From positions 372,001 through 436,000 of the forward strand of contig MQVO02000004.1 of assembly GCA_001986395.2 (NCBI GenBank): 64,000 nucleotides of DNA. The letters are read 5' to 3'. Below are positions 25,401 through 37,100 of this stretch, one piece after another (the first letter of the stretch is position 1; every line of letters starts with the position of its first letter). The DNA is from Irpex lacteus (taxonomy: Eukaryota > Basidiomycota > Agaricomycetes > Polyporales > Irpicaceae). A program made the translations under genes and the position numbers. The notes under the pieces are model-generated. The model had not been told where the DNA came from and ran no database searches. It was given only the letters and a program-made list of their open reading frames with translations.

Positions 25401-28400
25401 TGCGTTGATGATCACAGTACCGTTTCGTCGAAAATCCGGGCGCACTGCAGCTGGTAAGTCATCGGTAGTGAACTTACGTTTCTCACGATGCCCTAACTGC
25501 TTGGATAAACCGTCACGGCTGCTTTTCAGAGCGATGCCAGTGTTGATCTGCGGTGTGATCTTTATGTTTTGCGCGACGCTGGTGGGCACTGGCGTGGCTC
25601 TGGTAGCACTGTGTACGACGATGCTTGTAGCGGGTGCGTCGGAGTTCACTGTTGCTGCACTTGAAATCACTTGGGGCTGCGGCTGACGAGGATTATGAGG
25701 TGCAGGAGCCTGCCAATGGCAATACGAGTAAGAGGTGAGCATAGCGTTGGGGGCGTACCGTGATTCTGAAAACCCCTATTGGGCTACCTTGGTATTTGTG
25801 GATACTATTCCTCCGAGTCCGGAGGCCATACACAGGGCTTGACTGCGATGTGCTAGTGACGGTACGTTCGAAGCTCTTGATGCCATGGGCATTGAAGCGG
25901 TGAGTTCTGGTGTCGGGAGTTGGGCCCCTGGTCTACCCGCCGGTGTCCTCCGAGTCGGTTCTGGTGTCGCTGCAGTGGTGGGACCCGAAGTTGCAATGAG
26001 ATGCGGTGAGTTCCAACTGAGCGACTGCGGTGTCAGTTGTGACGTATGAACTAATCCTACGGTGTTAGTCTGGCCCCGTATCTGCGCTAGGTCTGCAGGA
26101 CTGTTGTCTATTTCGTCTGCAAAGCTGCCAAGTCTGACAGAGACATTGGCATGCTCATCATCATGCTGATTGTCGCGCGGCAACACTACGTCATCTTCAT
26201 CCTGAGCTATATCTCCTCATAGGTAAGTACCCATCATGTTCCAATGAATCAGTACCGATTGGACTGAGGTAACGTACCTTGATTCAGGTTCCGGGATTCC
26301 AAACGCGGTAATAAGCTTTCCGGTGAGTTCCAGGAGCGATTGAGGCCGGTATACGCTGATGCTGCGTTAGACAGGGTGGGAACCCGTTGGCGTGGCCGTT
26401 TCCGCGATTCACTACATCATGCAAGGAGCCGTGAGCCTGAGAGAGAGAGAGATCTGACTGGTCTGACAGATGGTACTACTCACGCTTGGTCTGTATTGCT
26501 CTTTCTCTTTCCCGTTTCTATTCTTGCAGCTGTCACTTGCTCACGGCCGGGTCTGGCAGTCTTCTTTGCAGGTTGTGCAGGTCGAGGTTGCCTACTATTC
26601 ATCGAGGCTGCTAGCTCTTCCTCACTTTCGGGCTCGTCCTCAAGCTCCTCGGGATCCATGATGAAGTCTTCATCCGCATCGTTATCGTAGTCATACTCTT
26701 CGATATCTTGTACTCCAGGTTCATTCCCTTCACGCTCAGTTGAATCTTCACTGGCAGTCGTTGTGACATCGAGGGATGAATTGATTGGAGCTGCGCTCAG
26801 TGAGTTTTGATTAATTTACATAAACGGTTCACATCACCTGCAAGGGTCTGAGAGTTTCCTATAGACAGGTTGCGAGCAGAACGTTTCGGTAATCCTGGCC
26901 GGGGAAGAGGGAGATGTGGTTGACTCTCTCGCTCGAGATCTTCCGCGGCCATTTGATCTTCGAGGGCGGCAACACGCGCGATGGCAGCCGCCTTACGAGC
27001 TTCTTCCTCGGCATTTTGAAGCTGCTTCTGGGCACGTTCAGCTTGGACAACCTGGGAGGATCGTCGAGGTGCTGGTGCGGCGATTGAGCCAGGGTGTGCT
27101 GTTTTGTTCGCGGATCGTGTACCAATAGGGGGAGGGAGCAACACCTTGTTTGTTGCATTGTGACCTCCAATGCCTCCACTACCGTGTCCGCGTCCACCTC
27201 CACCTCCACGCCCACGCCCACGCCCACGCCCACGCCCGCCTCCACGCCCACGACTTCCAACCTCATTCAGTCTACCATGCTCATCGCTAGTCTCAGATTC
27301 TGGAGGCAGAGAGGCCATTCTGTGTCGAGGATTAGGCTGAGATAACGCTAGGAGAGAACAAGTGCAAGGTGCGTCAACTTTGCAAGTTTGGAAGAGCTGG
27401 AAAGCTGACGCAAGCCTTTGCTATGGATCCCGAATATTTCCGCCAGCAATCGTGTCGCGTCGCGGACACCTCCCGTAGACCCTAACCCCAGGCTCCTACA
27501 ACTTAACAATTACCATCACAGTGCCCGCGCGACTCGGATGCCTGCTCAACGTCGTAAATTCACCTATCGTGAACGCACCATCCACTGTGAATTTCCGGGG
27601 TGCACGGATAAGTTCTCTACACATTCAGGCCTCAAGCGGCATCTCGTTTCACATCTCAAATTCTCTACCAATTCTTCTCAGCCGTCCCACCATGACCTTG
27701 AACCCTCTGCACGACTTACTGTGGGTCCTACGGGTTCCTCTTCTTTTCAGCCTCCACGCACCCCCTCTCCACTGGATCAAGCAGCTCTATCCAACAATGA
27801 TGCCGCACCAATTGACGACGCCACACCAATTGACGACACCCCACCAATTGACGATGCCACACCATCAACGAACGACTCCGAGGATACTGCACCCACTTCC
27901 CATCCCAGTCAAACCCCTCTTCGGGTCTTCACGCATCCATATCTCGACGGTCCGTCTTACCCATTGACTAAATCCCGTCTGATGCTAATGCATGTTCTCA
28001 TCATAGGCACTCCATGCGATGCCAGTGGGAATTTCTTAGAGCCGCATGTGCCTCGTCCACCACCTGTCGCGGTCGATGGCTACAAACCGTTCAAGGATCG
28101 GGCAGAGTTTGAGCTCGCCGATTTCTTGTATCGGGAAGTGCAGCTATCAGGAAAGAAACTCGACAAGTTGATGGACCTTCTCGCAGCCTATTACGGTAGT
28201 GATAAGCCCCCTCCGTTTGCAAACCATCAGGACCTCCACAATGCCATCGACGCCATCACTGTTGGAGAGGTTCCATGGCAGTCGTTGACTGTCTCGTACA
28301 CAGGGCCGAAACCGGTGGGGAATGCGCCGCAGTGGATGGATGATGAGTATACGGTCTGGTACCGGTGCCCGAGACAACTTCTTATCAATCAGATTGGCAA

Positions 28401-31400
28401 CAGGAGTTTTGCTGACGAGATGGACTGGGCTCCGAAACGCGTGTATCGACGAGGTCTTAAGCGTGAATATAAGGATTTTATGTCAGGTGATTGGGCATGG
28501 GAAGAAGCAGTAAGTATGAACGCAAACTTAAACGAGATACAAATGCTGAAACCTACGTAGGATAAGATTGCCGTCGATCCGTCTACTCACGGCGCCGCGT
28601 TATGTCCTGTCATACTCGGTAGCGACAAGACGACTGTCTCAGTTGCAACAGGGCAGAATGAATACTACCCTGCTTATATTATGAATGGAATGGTCACGAA
28701 CGCTGCACGACGTGCTCATCGCGACGCCGTCTCCCTGTTTGCCTTCCTGGCCATTCCTAAAAGTACGTCTTTGCTTTCCAAGTTTCGGCTCACTGAATGA
28801 ACATCTCACATTGCTTCAGCGGACAGAGAGCACGAGAACGACCCACAGTTCCGCAAGTTCCGACGTCAGCTTTTTCATAATACCCTTCATCATATCCTGC
28901 AACCTTTGCGCGACGGAATGGAGACCCCAGAGGTTGTCAAATGCGCGGATGGCCATTTTCGCCGAGTTATATGGAGTCTTGGGCCCTACATTGCCGACTA
29001 TCCTGAACAAGTACTACTCTCTGGGGTTGTGCAGGGATGGTGTCCAAGGTACGTCCACAATGCTATCGCTTGTGTATTAGTATTATGCTCATTGTAATTT
29101 GTAAGATGTACTGCGCCACCTCACAACCTTGATGCAGAGGGTTATGGACGACGTTCGCATGTACACACCCGCGCTCTGCTGGACGCATTCGATGCCAGAA
29201 CACTGTGGGATCAATATGGCATTGCGAGTGATATCGTGGTAAGTATCTCAAAGTTCTCAGAGTATCGCCCGCCTCTTGACTACTGGCTGCTCATTGTCTG
29301 TAAATTGACAGCCATTTACAGTCGGCTTCCCCCGAGCTGATATTCACAGCCTCCTTGCACCGGATATACTGCACCAAATCATCAAGGGGACATTCAAGGA
29401 TCATCTCGTCACCTGGGTCGAGGAGTACCTGGTTTGTGTCCATGGAAAGGCTAGAGCAGCTGTTATTATGGCTGATATCGATAGAAGGTATGTCTCCGCT
29501 TGCATGCGAAGTGTTTGTGCAAATACTTACCCAATTGATTGTGTTGATAAAGGATTGCTGCCGTCCCTCAATTTCCTGGGCTTCGCCGATTTCCGCAAGG
29601 TCGAGGATTTAAGCAGTGGACCGGCGACGATTCCAAAGCTCTCATGAAGGTGTGTTTCGTATATTTATGCGCAAATATATCTTCAGATGCCGTCCAGCGT
29701 TTCTCAATTATGGTATTCTGGCATAGGTTTGGCTGCCAGCTATAGCGGGTCATGTACCAGCTGAGATGGTTCGTGCCTTTTCAGCATTCCTCGACTTCTG
29801 CTATTTGGTGCGACGGGACGTCATTGACGAGGATACACTCACGGCGATCAGCGATGCGCTGGAGCGGTACCATCGGGAACGAGTCATCTTTGAGAAAGTC
29901 GGTGTTCGCACTGACGGATTCTCTCTTCCGCGGCAGCATTCTCTCAAGCACTATAGGCATGTTATTCAACAATTCGGTGCACCAAATGGTTTATGTTCGT
30001 CTATCACAGAGTCTAAACATATCAAGGCGGTAAAGCAACCATGGCGTCGATCGAGCAGATACAAGGCATTGGGGCAAATGCTGACAACAAACTCACGAAT
30101 TGACAAGCTTGCCGCCGCGCGCATTGACTTTGGCACACGCGGTATGCTCGATATTCCTGCAGTTCCCCTGCCAAGCGGTGGGGATTCTCAACCACGACGC
30201 GGTGATGCAGCAATCAATGACGACGACGATGACAGTGTAGTAGAGGGCGGTATCGAGGCAGAAGTAGTCCTCGCAAAGTCTCCACGTAAGTTTATATGGC
30301 TTACAAAATGTAGTCCTTGCTTATCTACTATTTCATAATCTAGTGCGCAGAGTGCCTAAGGATGTCAACGGGGTAGCAAATTACTTAGGTGTTTCCCACC
30401 TGCCCGAGCTCCTACGGCGGTTCCTTTACGAGCAGCTCTTCCCTGATGTTGACTCTACAACAGTTCCGGTCGAAGAACTCCCTTTCATTACCTCAAGACT
30501 CTATCTTTACCCTTCGGCGACGGCAACATTCTTTGCTCCAAGCGACCACTGTGGAGTACAGGGGATGCGGCGCGAGCGTATCCGTGCTGTCAGCAGATGG
30601 CACGGGGGTCCTGGCCGGCAGGACTGTGTTTATCTCACCAAGGATAGCTCGCTTCCGGGGTTCCGAGGGTTGTATGTTGTCCGCGTACATGCCTTCCTGT
30701 CCTTCGAGTGGCGCCACACCACCTATCCTTGTGCCCTCGTGAGCTGGTTTCTCCCTATAGGTGATTCACCATGCCCAGACACTGGTATGTGGATGGTTAG
30801 GCCCGAGTACGAACGAAGAACAGGTGCAAGGGTGATGTCCGTCGTGCACATCGATACTATGGTTAGAGCGGCGCATCTGATAGGAATGGCGGGTGACGAC
30901 TTTTTACCAACAAATCTATCATACTCAGACTCTCTTGATTCTTTCCGTGGCTTTTATGTAAACAAATACGCTGATCATCACAGCCATACGATAGCGTTTT
31001 GAATGTATATTACTCTTCGTCGTCAACACGAAACTAGGCGCCCTCGCTTGAAGCTGGGCTCAACTAACGGTTTGCACAGGTAGGACTCACGGAACGACAT
31101 TAAAAATAATATGTACATGTCAGGACCAGTACATAGGTCATTAATTACTACAATATATTGAAGCGAACACAGTAGAACCAAATGCAAGTATTCGCTTTTG
31201 GCGTGGGAAAATACCTGGCCATAAGCTTGAACTTGCGAGCGCCGTGTGCGCATCAACTACTACACTATTGCCACTTAACTCGGACACGTTTACGATGACA
31301 TATGCACTTATCACATCCACGACCACACTACCAAATCCACTTTCCTAATACCATTACCCAAGACGTTGTAAGTTCTAAGTCTAATTCTAACCCGATCGAA

Positions 31401-32134
31401 AGTCTAACTTGTAACCCAATACGCCTGCTATATTGCTGATGATCGCCGCGTGATCCCGTAGCTCAAGGAGAACCAAACAGCATGGCGTCTATCGTTACAC
31501 TCATTCTGGTAAGTTATATGATAATGTGCAGATATATGGCCGGATTCTCACTGAAATCTGCTCTTATAAACATAGTTCAACATCTTCCCGTCTGACCTAC
31601 ACTATGGTGGCACCCTTATGTTCTTGACTAAAGGTCAGTGGTTATCGCACTGCCTTCCACACTTCGACCAATTTATAGACCCGAAACGCGCAGTATACGG
31701 GAACTCCATGATGGCTATGTGCGTATTGTGATGTAGATAAGAAATCTCACACGCCTGATTCTTATTGTCCAATGCAGGCTTAACCGCCGTCAAGGCATAA
31801 AGGACGAAGTTGCACACAATGACGGTCTCTCTGTGCATCTCTCCAACTTGCCAGGGGGGACTAACGGAACGCGGCCCACGGTATGTAACATATATCGTCT
31901 ACAGATCCCGGTGATGGTGTTTTCTCTGATGTCGTATACAGGCGACTAGGATACAAGTTGTACGAGACACCGTTACAGCAAGCGATACCTGGGTCAGTAT
32001 ATCCGAGTTTGTACATCCGGCATACTGAAAATATTCACCTTGAATAGTTTGCTGAAGAAGCAAGCAAGACTCGCAGTCTCGAACCTGTCCTTTGCGAAGA
32101 ACCACCGCATGCACCTGAGATATCTAAATGCTGA
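22433..32134 (+). CDS. Multi-TM protein, DUF6534-like, copy B, split by a transposon in an intron
   Basis: The 5' part (22,433-23,849) starts MASFDIEAFVGP and retains the 10-nt (22,869-22,878) and 18-nt (22,934-22,951) microexons. It also retains YTQRIWRR and a helix near 23,640 (AFCLSVLADLSVTAMVLYSL). The 3' part resumes at 31,481 with MASIVTLIL, FNIFPSDLHYGGTLMFLTK and LNRRQGIKDEVA, ending at the TGA at 32,132. Plavaka copy 1 lies between a GTAAGT donor (23,850) and the acceptor ending at 31,480. The original intron was therefore about 55 bp and is now about 7.6 kb. The coding exons are not themselves cut. Whether the enlarged intron is still spliced is unknown. Product function is unknown, as for copy A. 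Confidence 0.68.
23870..23878 (+). repeat. Terminal inverted repeat, copy 1 left end
   Basis: CATCAGCAA; the right end (31,433-31,441) is TTGCTGATG. Copy 2 has the same ends at 33,710-33,718 and 41,274-41,282. Identity stops after nine bases within one element. Confidence 0.85.
23885..24020 (+). repeat. Subterminal repeat array of the element
   Basis: This is a cluster of degenerate AAGACGC / AAGATGCGTAAGACGCG units. The mirrored array in copy 2 is at about 41,130-41,267. Clustered subterminal motifs are usual in CACTA-like elements, where transposase or accessory proteins bind them. The other end carries different repeats (AGTCTAA-like, about 31,370-31,415). Confidence 0.65.
24338..27318 (-). 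CDS. Transposon accessory protein, RG-rich, possible DUF6532-like domain (copy 1)
   Basis: The ATG is at 27,318. The N-terminus (about residues 20-52) is a Gly/Arg repeat (RGRGRGRGRGGGGG), then an Ala/Glu/Arg coiled-coil-like stretch (QKQLQNAEEEARKAAAIARV). An acidic region (YDYDNDADEDF) and a Thr/Ser-rich linker follow. The conserved C-terminal half has LREWRNEIGANGL, RRFWWREWDEK, APPIGAMILSVLAVERGL and a basic tail KQKRKRKQR before the stop at 24,338. Relative to copy 2, one base is missing near 26,352. The frame used here splices onward through GTACGT...ATATAG, giving LNQAQDEDDVV. I infer a DNA- or RNA-binding helper of transposition. DUF6532 membership is a resemblance only. Confidence 0.6.
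27538..31002 (+). CDS. Plavaka transposase (copy 1)
   Basis: The gene is read from the ATG at 27,538. An N-terminal C2H2 zinc finger is visible (C-EFPG-C, then H-LVS-H), followed by a Pro/Asp repeat linker (PPIDDATP) and the Plavaka core. Diagnostic segments are CPVILGSDKTTVSVATGQNE, RRAHRDAVSLFAFLAIPK, GHFRRVIWSLGPYIADYPEQ, AAVIMADIDRR and RYHRERVIFEKVGVRTDGF. About eight short introns can all be spliced in frame to the TGA at 31,000-31,002, so the gene looks intact. It should bind the element ends and catalyse cut-and-paste transposition through a DDE-type core; the catalytic triad could not be assigned with certainty. It differs from copy 2 by one noticed residue (Pro here, Leu there). Confidence 0.88.
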
Positions 32135-32804
32135 ACCTAAGCTGCTCGCGCAGTATGAGCGCGAGTAGTTAATACTAGAGATTGCGCTGCTTCCAACTAT
32201 GGTTTGCCCGCGTTGACCAATCATTCAAGATTCAACTCTTGCCAGAAGATTTATTTCTCCTCATTTATCTCCAGTTGTACAACAGTATTTATACCAATAG
32301 GGCCATTCTACAAGCTCGTCCCAAAGATCGGGTCCGAGTCGATGTTGACTCGGATGTACAAAACATATGTTGAGTTTGCTTTTGTATCTATTTCCCCCGA
32401 CCAAGAATTTCCCCCGATCAAGACGAAAGAGCGAAAAGATATGGAGTATCAAAGCCCCATGGAGCGCGAGGACGATGAATATCAGCCTGGCGTAGTGGGT
32501 GTTCCACCTTCTCCAAAAGGCAGGTGGCCCCCAGACTTCCGCCACTGGGTCAATGCAAGTGTGCATGCCCATAAGCCTACTTCTTTCGAAAGCAAACGAT
32601 GACAACACCTCTGCAAACTCATTGCTAAATAATGATATGCATCGTTAACGACAGGTTAGTTTACTTAGAGCACAGATGCACACGAAGTTACAACGAGATA
32701 TGTAAAGCGAAACAAAGACGGCAGCCCTACGATCCATACTACTTATATGCTTGAGTAAATGATTGTACTCAACATACTTATCAGCGTATCTCCACGCCAT
32801 CGAC
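32135..32804. other. Spacer between copy B stop and F-box stop
   Basis: This is the 3' end of duplication unit B, with a small open frame at 32,441-32,602, followed by the 3' flank of the minus-strand F-box gene. Apart from the small frame nothing is supported. Confidence 0.5.
32441..32602 (+). CDS. Small hypothetical ORF, 53 codons
   Basis: It reads MEYQSPMEREDDEYQP at the start and ends PTSFESKR. The composition is acidic, Pro-rich and soluble, unlike random translation. The paralogous block in unit A (about 20,835-20,990) keeps the same words (APEREDNEYQ-like, VGVPPSPI) but has a stop directly after the ATG and further damage. It may be a remnant exon of a lost gene rather than a functional small protein. 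Confidence 0.3.
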   Translation: MEYQSPMEREDDEYQPGVVGVPPSPKGRWPPDFRHWVNASVHAHKPTSFESKR

Positions 32805-34148
32805 TTATTGCAAACAGCGAACGTTCTTGAATTCCCGTAGTTCGTGTTCAGCGCACGTTCGACCCTCTTCTCCGCCCATATCAACCTCAATGGACTCCAG
32901 ATTACTGAGAGCACAACAAACATCCTTCATCGTTCCCCAGGGAAGACGCTCAGGATCATCAATATGCACCCCACCGTCGCATGCGATTCGGAATACGACT
33001 TTGCGAAGTCGGTGTGAGGGAATGAATGCCATTATCTCGACAGCGATACGCCAGAGACGATGGTACGCTTCACTTCGAAAAGCGGGCGGACTCACCCAGA
33101 GTATAACAACGGTGGTTTGCAAGTTTACTTCTTCCAGACTGGTACATGAAGCTAGCCCAGCGCGAACTTGTTCGACGCACAATCGTCGTTCTGCGACCAT
33201 ACGAGCCGATAACCAGCCCTAATAAGGCACTGAGCAACTACGGTAGGACGTATGATGCTCACCTGCGTCATGATCCACGGGTGTAGTAGATACCTCGCTT
33301 CGATATGAAATGTTTATCGAAAGACTCTTGAGAGTCTTCCCAGTCTTGGACAACACAGTACCAACCCCGGACATGTCCGACACGCTTCCCAGAAGGGCTA
33401 GCGATGTCAGAGAGTGCAACGCATGGATTCCAATCAGGAAGGGTACAACCATACCCGCAGACATATGGTACTGCTGGTTCCGGGATGGACTGAGCGACCG
33501 AATCTGTAACTTGCCACGGCACCCATGCGTGATCACATCTTGAACTTTGCGAAGCACATCAACGGTGGGCGCAGAGCGGTAAGACTCGAAAGAGTAAAAA
33601 GAGTCTATCTCGGAGAATAGACTGAGAATGTCTGTCACGTCGTCGAACCAAGGATCGTCACTGCGAGGAATGAGGTGGAGGTTCTGAATCCTGTGTGTGT
33701 GACGGGGGTCATCAGCAATATAGCAGGCGTATTGGGTTACAAGTTAGACTTTCGATCGGGTTAGAATTAGACTTAGAACTTACAACGTCTTGGGTAATGG
33801 TATTAGGAAAGTGGATTTGGTAGTGTGGTCGTGGATGTGATAAGTGCATATGTCATCGTAAACGTGTCCGAGTTAAGTGGCAATAGTGTAGTAGTTGATG
33901 CGCACACGGCGCTCGCAAGTTCAAGCTTATGGCCAGGTATTTTCCCACGCCAAAAGCGAATACTTGCATTTGGTTCTACTGTGTTCGCTTCAATATATTG
34001 TAGTAATTAATGACCTATGTACTGGTCCTGACATGTACATATTATTTTTAATGTCGTTCCGTGAGTCCTACCTGTGCAAACCGTTAGTTGAGCCCAGCTT
34101 CAAGCGAGGGCGCCTAGTTTCGTGTTGACGACGAAGAGTAATATACAT

Positions 34149-37100
34149 TCAAAACGCTATCGTATGGCTGTGATGATCAGCGTATTTGTTTACATAAAAG
34201 CCACGGAAAGAATCAAGAGAGTCTGAGTATGATAGATTTGTTGGTAAAAAGTCGTCACCCGCCATTCCTATCAGATGCGCCGCTCTAACCATAGTATCGA
34301 TGTGCACGACGGACATCACCCTTGCACCTGTTCTTCGTTCGTACTCGGGCCTAACCATCCACATACCAGTGTCTGGGCATGGTGAATCACCTATAGGGAG
34401 AAACCAGCTCACGAGGGCACAAGGATAGGTGGTGTGGCGCCACTCGAAGGACAGGAAGGCATGTACGCGGACAACATACAACCCTCGGAACCCCGGAAGC
34501 GAGCTATCCTTGGTGAGATAAACACAGTCCTGCCGGCCAGGACCCCCGTGCCATCTGCTGACAGCACGGATACGCTCGCGCCGCATCCCCTGTACTCCAC
34601 AGTGGTCGCTTGGAGCAAAGAATGTTGCCGTCGCCGAAGGGTAAAGATAGAGTCTTGAGGTAATGAAAGGGAGTTCTTCGACCAGAACTGTTGTAGAGTC
34701 AACATCAGGGAAGAGCTGCTCGTAAAGGAACCGCCGTAGGAGCTCGGGCAGGTGGGAAACACCTAAGTAATTTGCTACCCCGTTGACATCCTTAGGCACT
34801 CTGCGCACTAGATTATGAAATAGTAGATAAGCAAGGACTACATTTTGTAAGCCATATAAACTTACGTGGAGACTTTGCGAGGACTACTTCTGCCTCGATA
34901 CCGCCCTCTACTACACTGTCATCGTCGTCGTCATTGATTGCTGCATCACCGCGTCGTGGTTGAGAATCCCCACCGCTTGGCAGGGGAACTGCAGGAATAT
35001 CGAGCATACCGCGTGTGCCAAAGTCAATGCGCGCGGCGGCAAGCTTGTCAATTCGTGAGTTTGTTGTCAGCATTTGCCCCAATGCCTTGTATCTGCTCGA
35101 TCGACGCCATGGTTGCTTTACCGCCTTGATATGTTTAGACTCTGTGATAGACGAACATAAACCATTTGGTGCACCGAATTGTTGAATAACATGCCTATAG
35201 TGCTTGAGAGAATGCTGCCGCGGAAGAGAGAATCCGTCAGTGCGAACACCGACTTTCTCAAAGATGACTCGTTCCCGATGGTACCGCTCCAGCGCATCGC
35301 TGATCGCCGTGAGTGTATCCTCGTCAATGACGTCCCGTCGCACCAAATAGCAGAAGTCGAGGAATGCTGAAAAGGCACGAACCATCTCAGCTGGTACATG
35401 ACCCGCTATAGCTGGCAGCCAAACCTATGCCAGAATACCATAATTGAGAAACGCTGGACGGCATCTGAAGATATATTTGCGCATAAATATACGAAACACA
35501 CCTTCATGAGAGCTTTGGAATCGTCGCCGGTCCACTGCTTAAATCCTCGACCTTGCGGAAATCGGCGAAGCCCAGGAAATTGAGGGACGGCAGCAATCCT
35601 TTATCAACACAATCAATTGGGTAAGTATTTGCACAAACACTTCGCATGCAAGCGGAGACATACCTTCTATCGATATCAGCCATAATAACAGCTGCTCTAG
35701 CCTTTCCATGGACACAAACCAGGTACTCCTCGACCCAGGTGACGAGATGATCCTTGAATGTCCCCTTGATGATTTGGTGCAGTATATCCGGTGCAAGGAG
35801 GCTGTGAATATCAGCTCGGGGGAAGCCGACTGTAAATGGCTGTCAATTTACAGACAATGAGCAGCCAGTAGTCAAGAGGCGGGCGATACTCTGAGAACTT
35901 TGAGATACTTACCACGATATCACTCGCAATGCCATATTGATCCCACAGTGTTCTGGCATCGAATGCGTCCAGCAGAGCGCGGGTGTGTACATGCGAACGT
36001 CGTCCATAACCCTCTGCATCAAGGTTGTGAGGTGGCGCAGTACATCTTACAAATTACAATGAGCATAATACTAATACACAAGCGATAGCATTGTGGACGT
36101 ACCTTGGACACCATCCCTGCACAACCCCAGAGAGTAGTACTTGTTCAGGATAGTCGGCAATGTAGGGCCCAAGACTCCATATAACTCGGCGAAAATGGCC
36201 ATCCGCGCATTTGACAACCTCTGGGGTCTCCATTCCGTCGCGCAAAGGTTGCAGGATATGATGAAGGGTATTATGAAAAAGCTGACGTCGGAACTTGCGG
36301 AACTGTGGGTCGTTCTCGTGCTCTCTGTCCGCTGAAGCAATGTGAGATGTTCATTCAGTGAGCCGAAACTTGGAAAGCAAAGACGTACTTTTAGGAATGG
36401 CCAGGAAGGCAAACAGGGAGACGGCGTCGCGATGAGCACGTCGTGCAGCGTTCGTGACCATTCCATTCATAATATAAGCAGGGTAGTATTCATTCTGCCC
36501 TGTTGCAACTGAGACAGTCGTCTTGTCGCTACCGAGTATGACAGGACATAACGCGGCGCCGTGAGTAGACGGATCGACGGCAATCTTATCCTACGTAGGT
36601 TTCAGCATTTGTATCTCGTTTAAGTTTGCGTTCATACTTACTGCTTCTTCCCATGCCCAATCACCTGACATAAAATCCTTATATTCACGCTTAAGACCTC
36701 GTCGATACACGCGTTTCGGAGCCCAGTCCATCTCGTCAGCAAAACTCCTGTTGCCAATCTGATTGATAAGAAGTTGTCTCGGGCACCGGTACCAGACCGT
36801 ATACTCATCATCCATCCACTGCGGCGCATTCCCCACCGGTTTCGGCCCTGTGTACGAGACAGTCAACGACTGCCATGGAACCTCTCCAACAGTGATGGCG
36901 TCGATGGCATTGTGGAGGTCCTGATGGTTTGCAAACGGAGGGGGCTTATCACTACCGTAATAGGCTGCGAGAAGGTCCATCAACTTGTCGAGTTTCTTTC
37001 CTGATAGCTGCACTTCCCGATACAAGAAATCGGCGAGCTCAAACTCTGCCCGATCCTTGAACGGTTTGTAGCCATCGACCGCGACAGGTGGTGGACGAGG

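Larger units (their letters stand above)
23870..31441 (+). mobile_element. Plavaka DNA transposon, copy 1 (transposase on + strand)
   Basis: The 7572-bp element starts CATCAGCAA and ends with its complement TTGCTGATG, a short terminal inverted repeat. It carries a plus-strand transposase (27,538-31,002) and a minus-strand accessory gene (27,318-24,338) read from a 220-bp divergent intergenic region. Flanks read CAGTCAATG on the left and ATCGCCG on the right, against CAGTCAATCGCCG in the empty paralogous site of unit A. This implies an AT target duplication plus one extra G. Near-identity with copy 2 shows recent transposition. Confidence 0.9.
20990..32602. repeat. Tandem segmental duplication, unit B (contains transposon copy 1)
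   Basis: It is the paralogue of unit A. Without the 7.57-kb element at 23,870-31,441 its length is about 4.0 kb, slightly shorter than unit A. The pair comparison gives the pre-insertion sequence at the transposon target: unit A has CAGTCAATCGCCG at 19,890, where unit B has the element. Confidence 0.8.
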
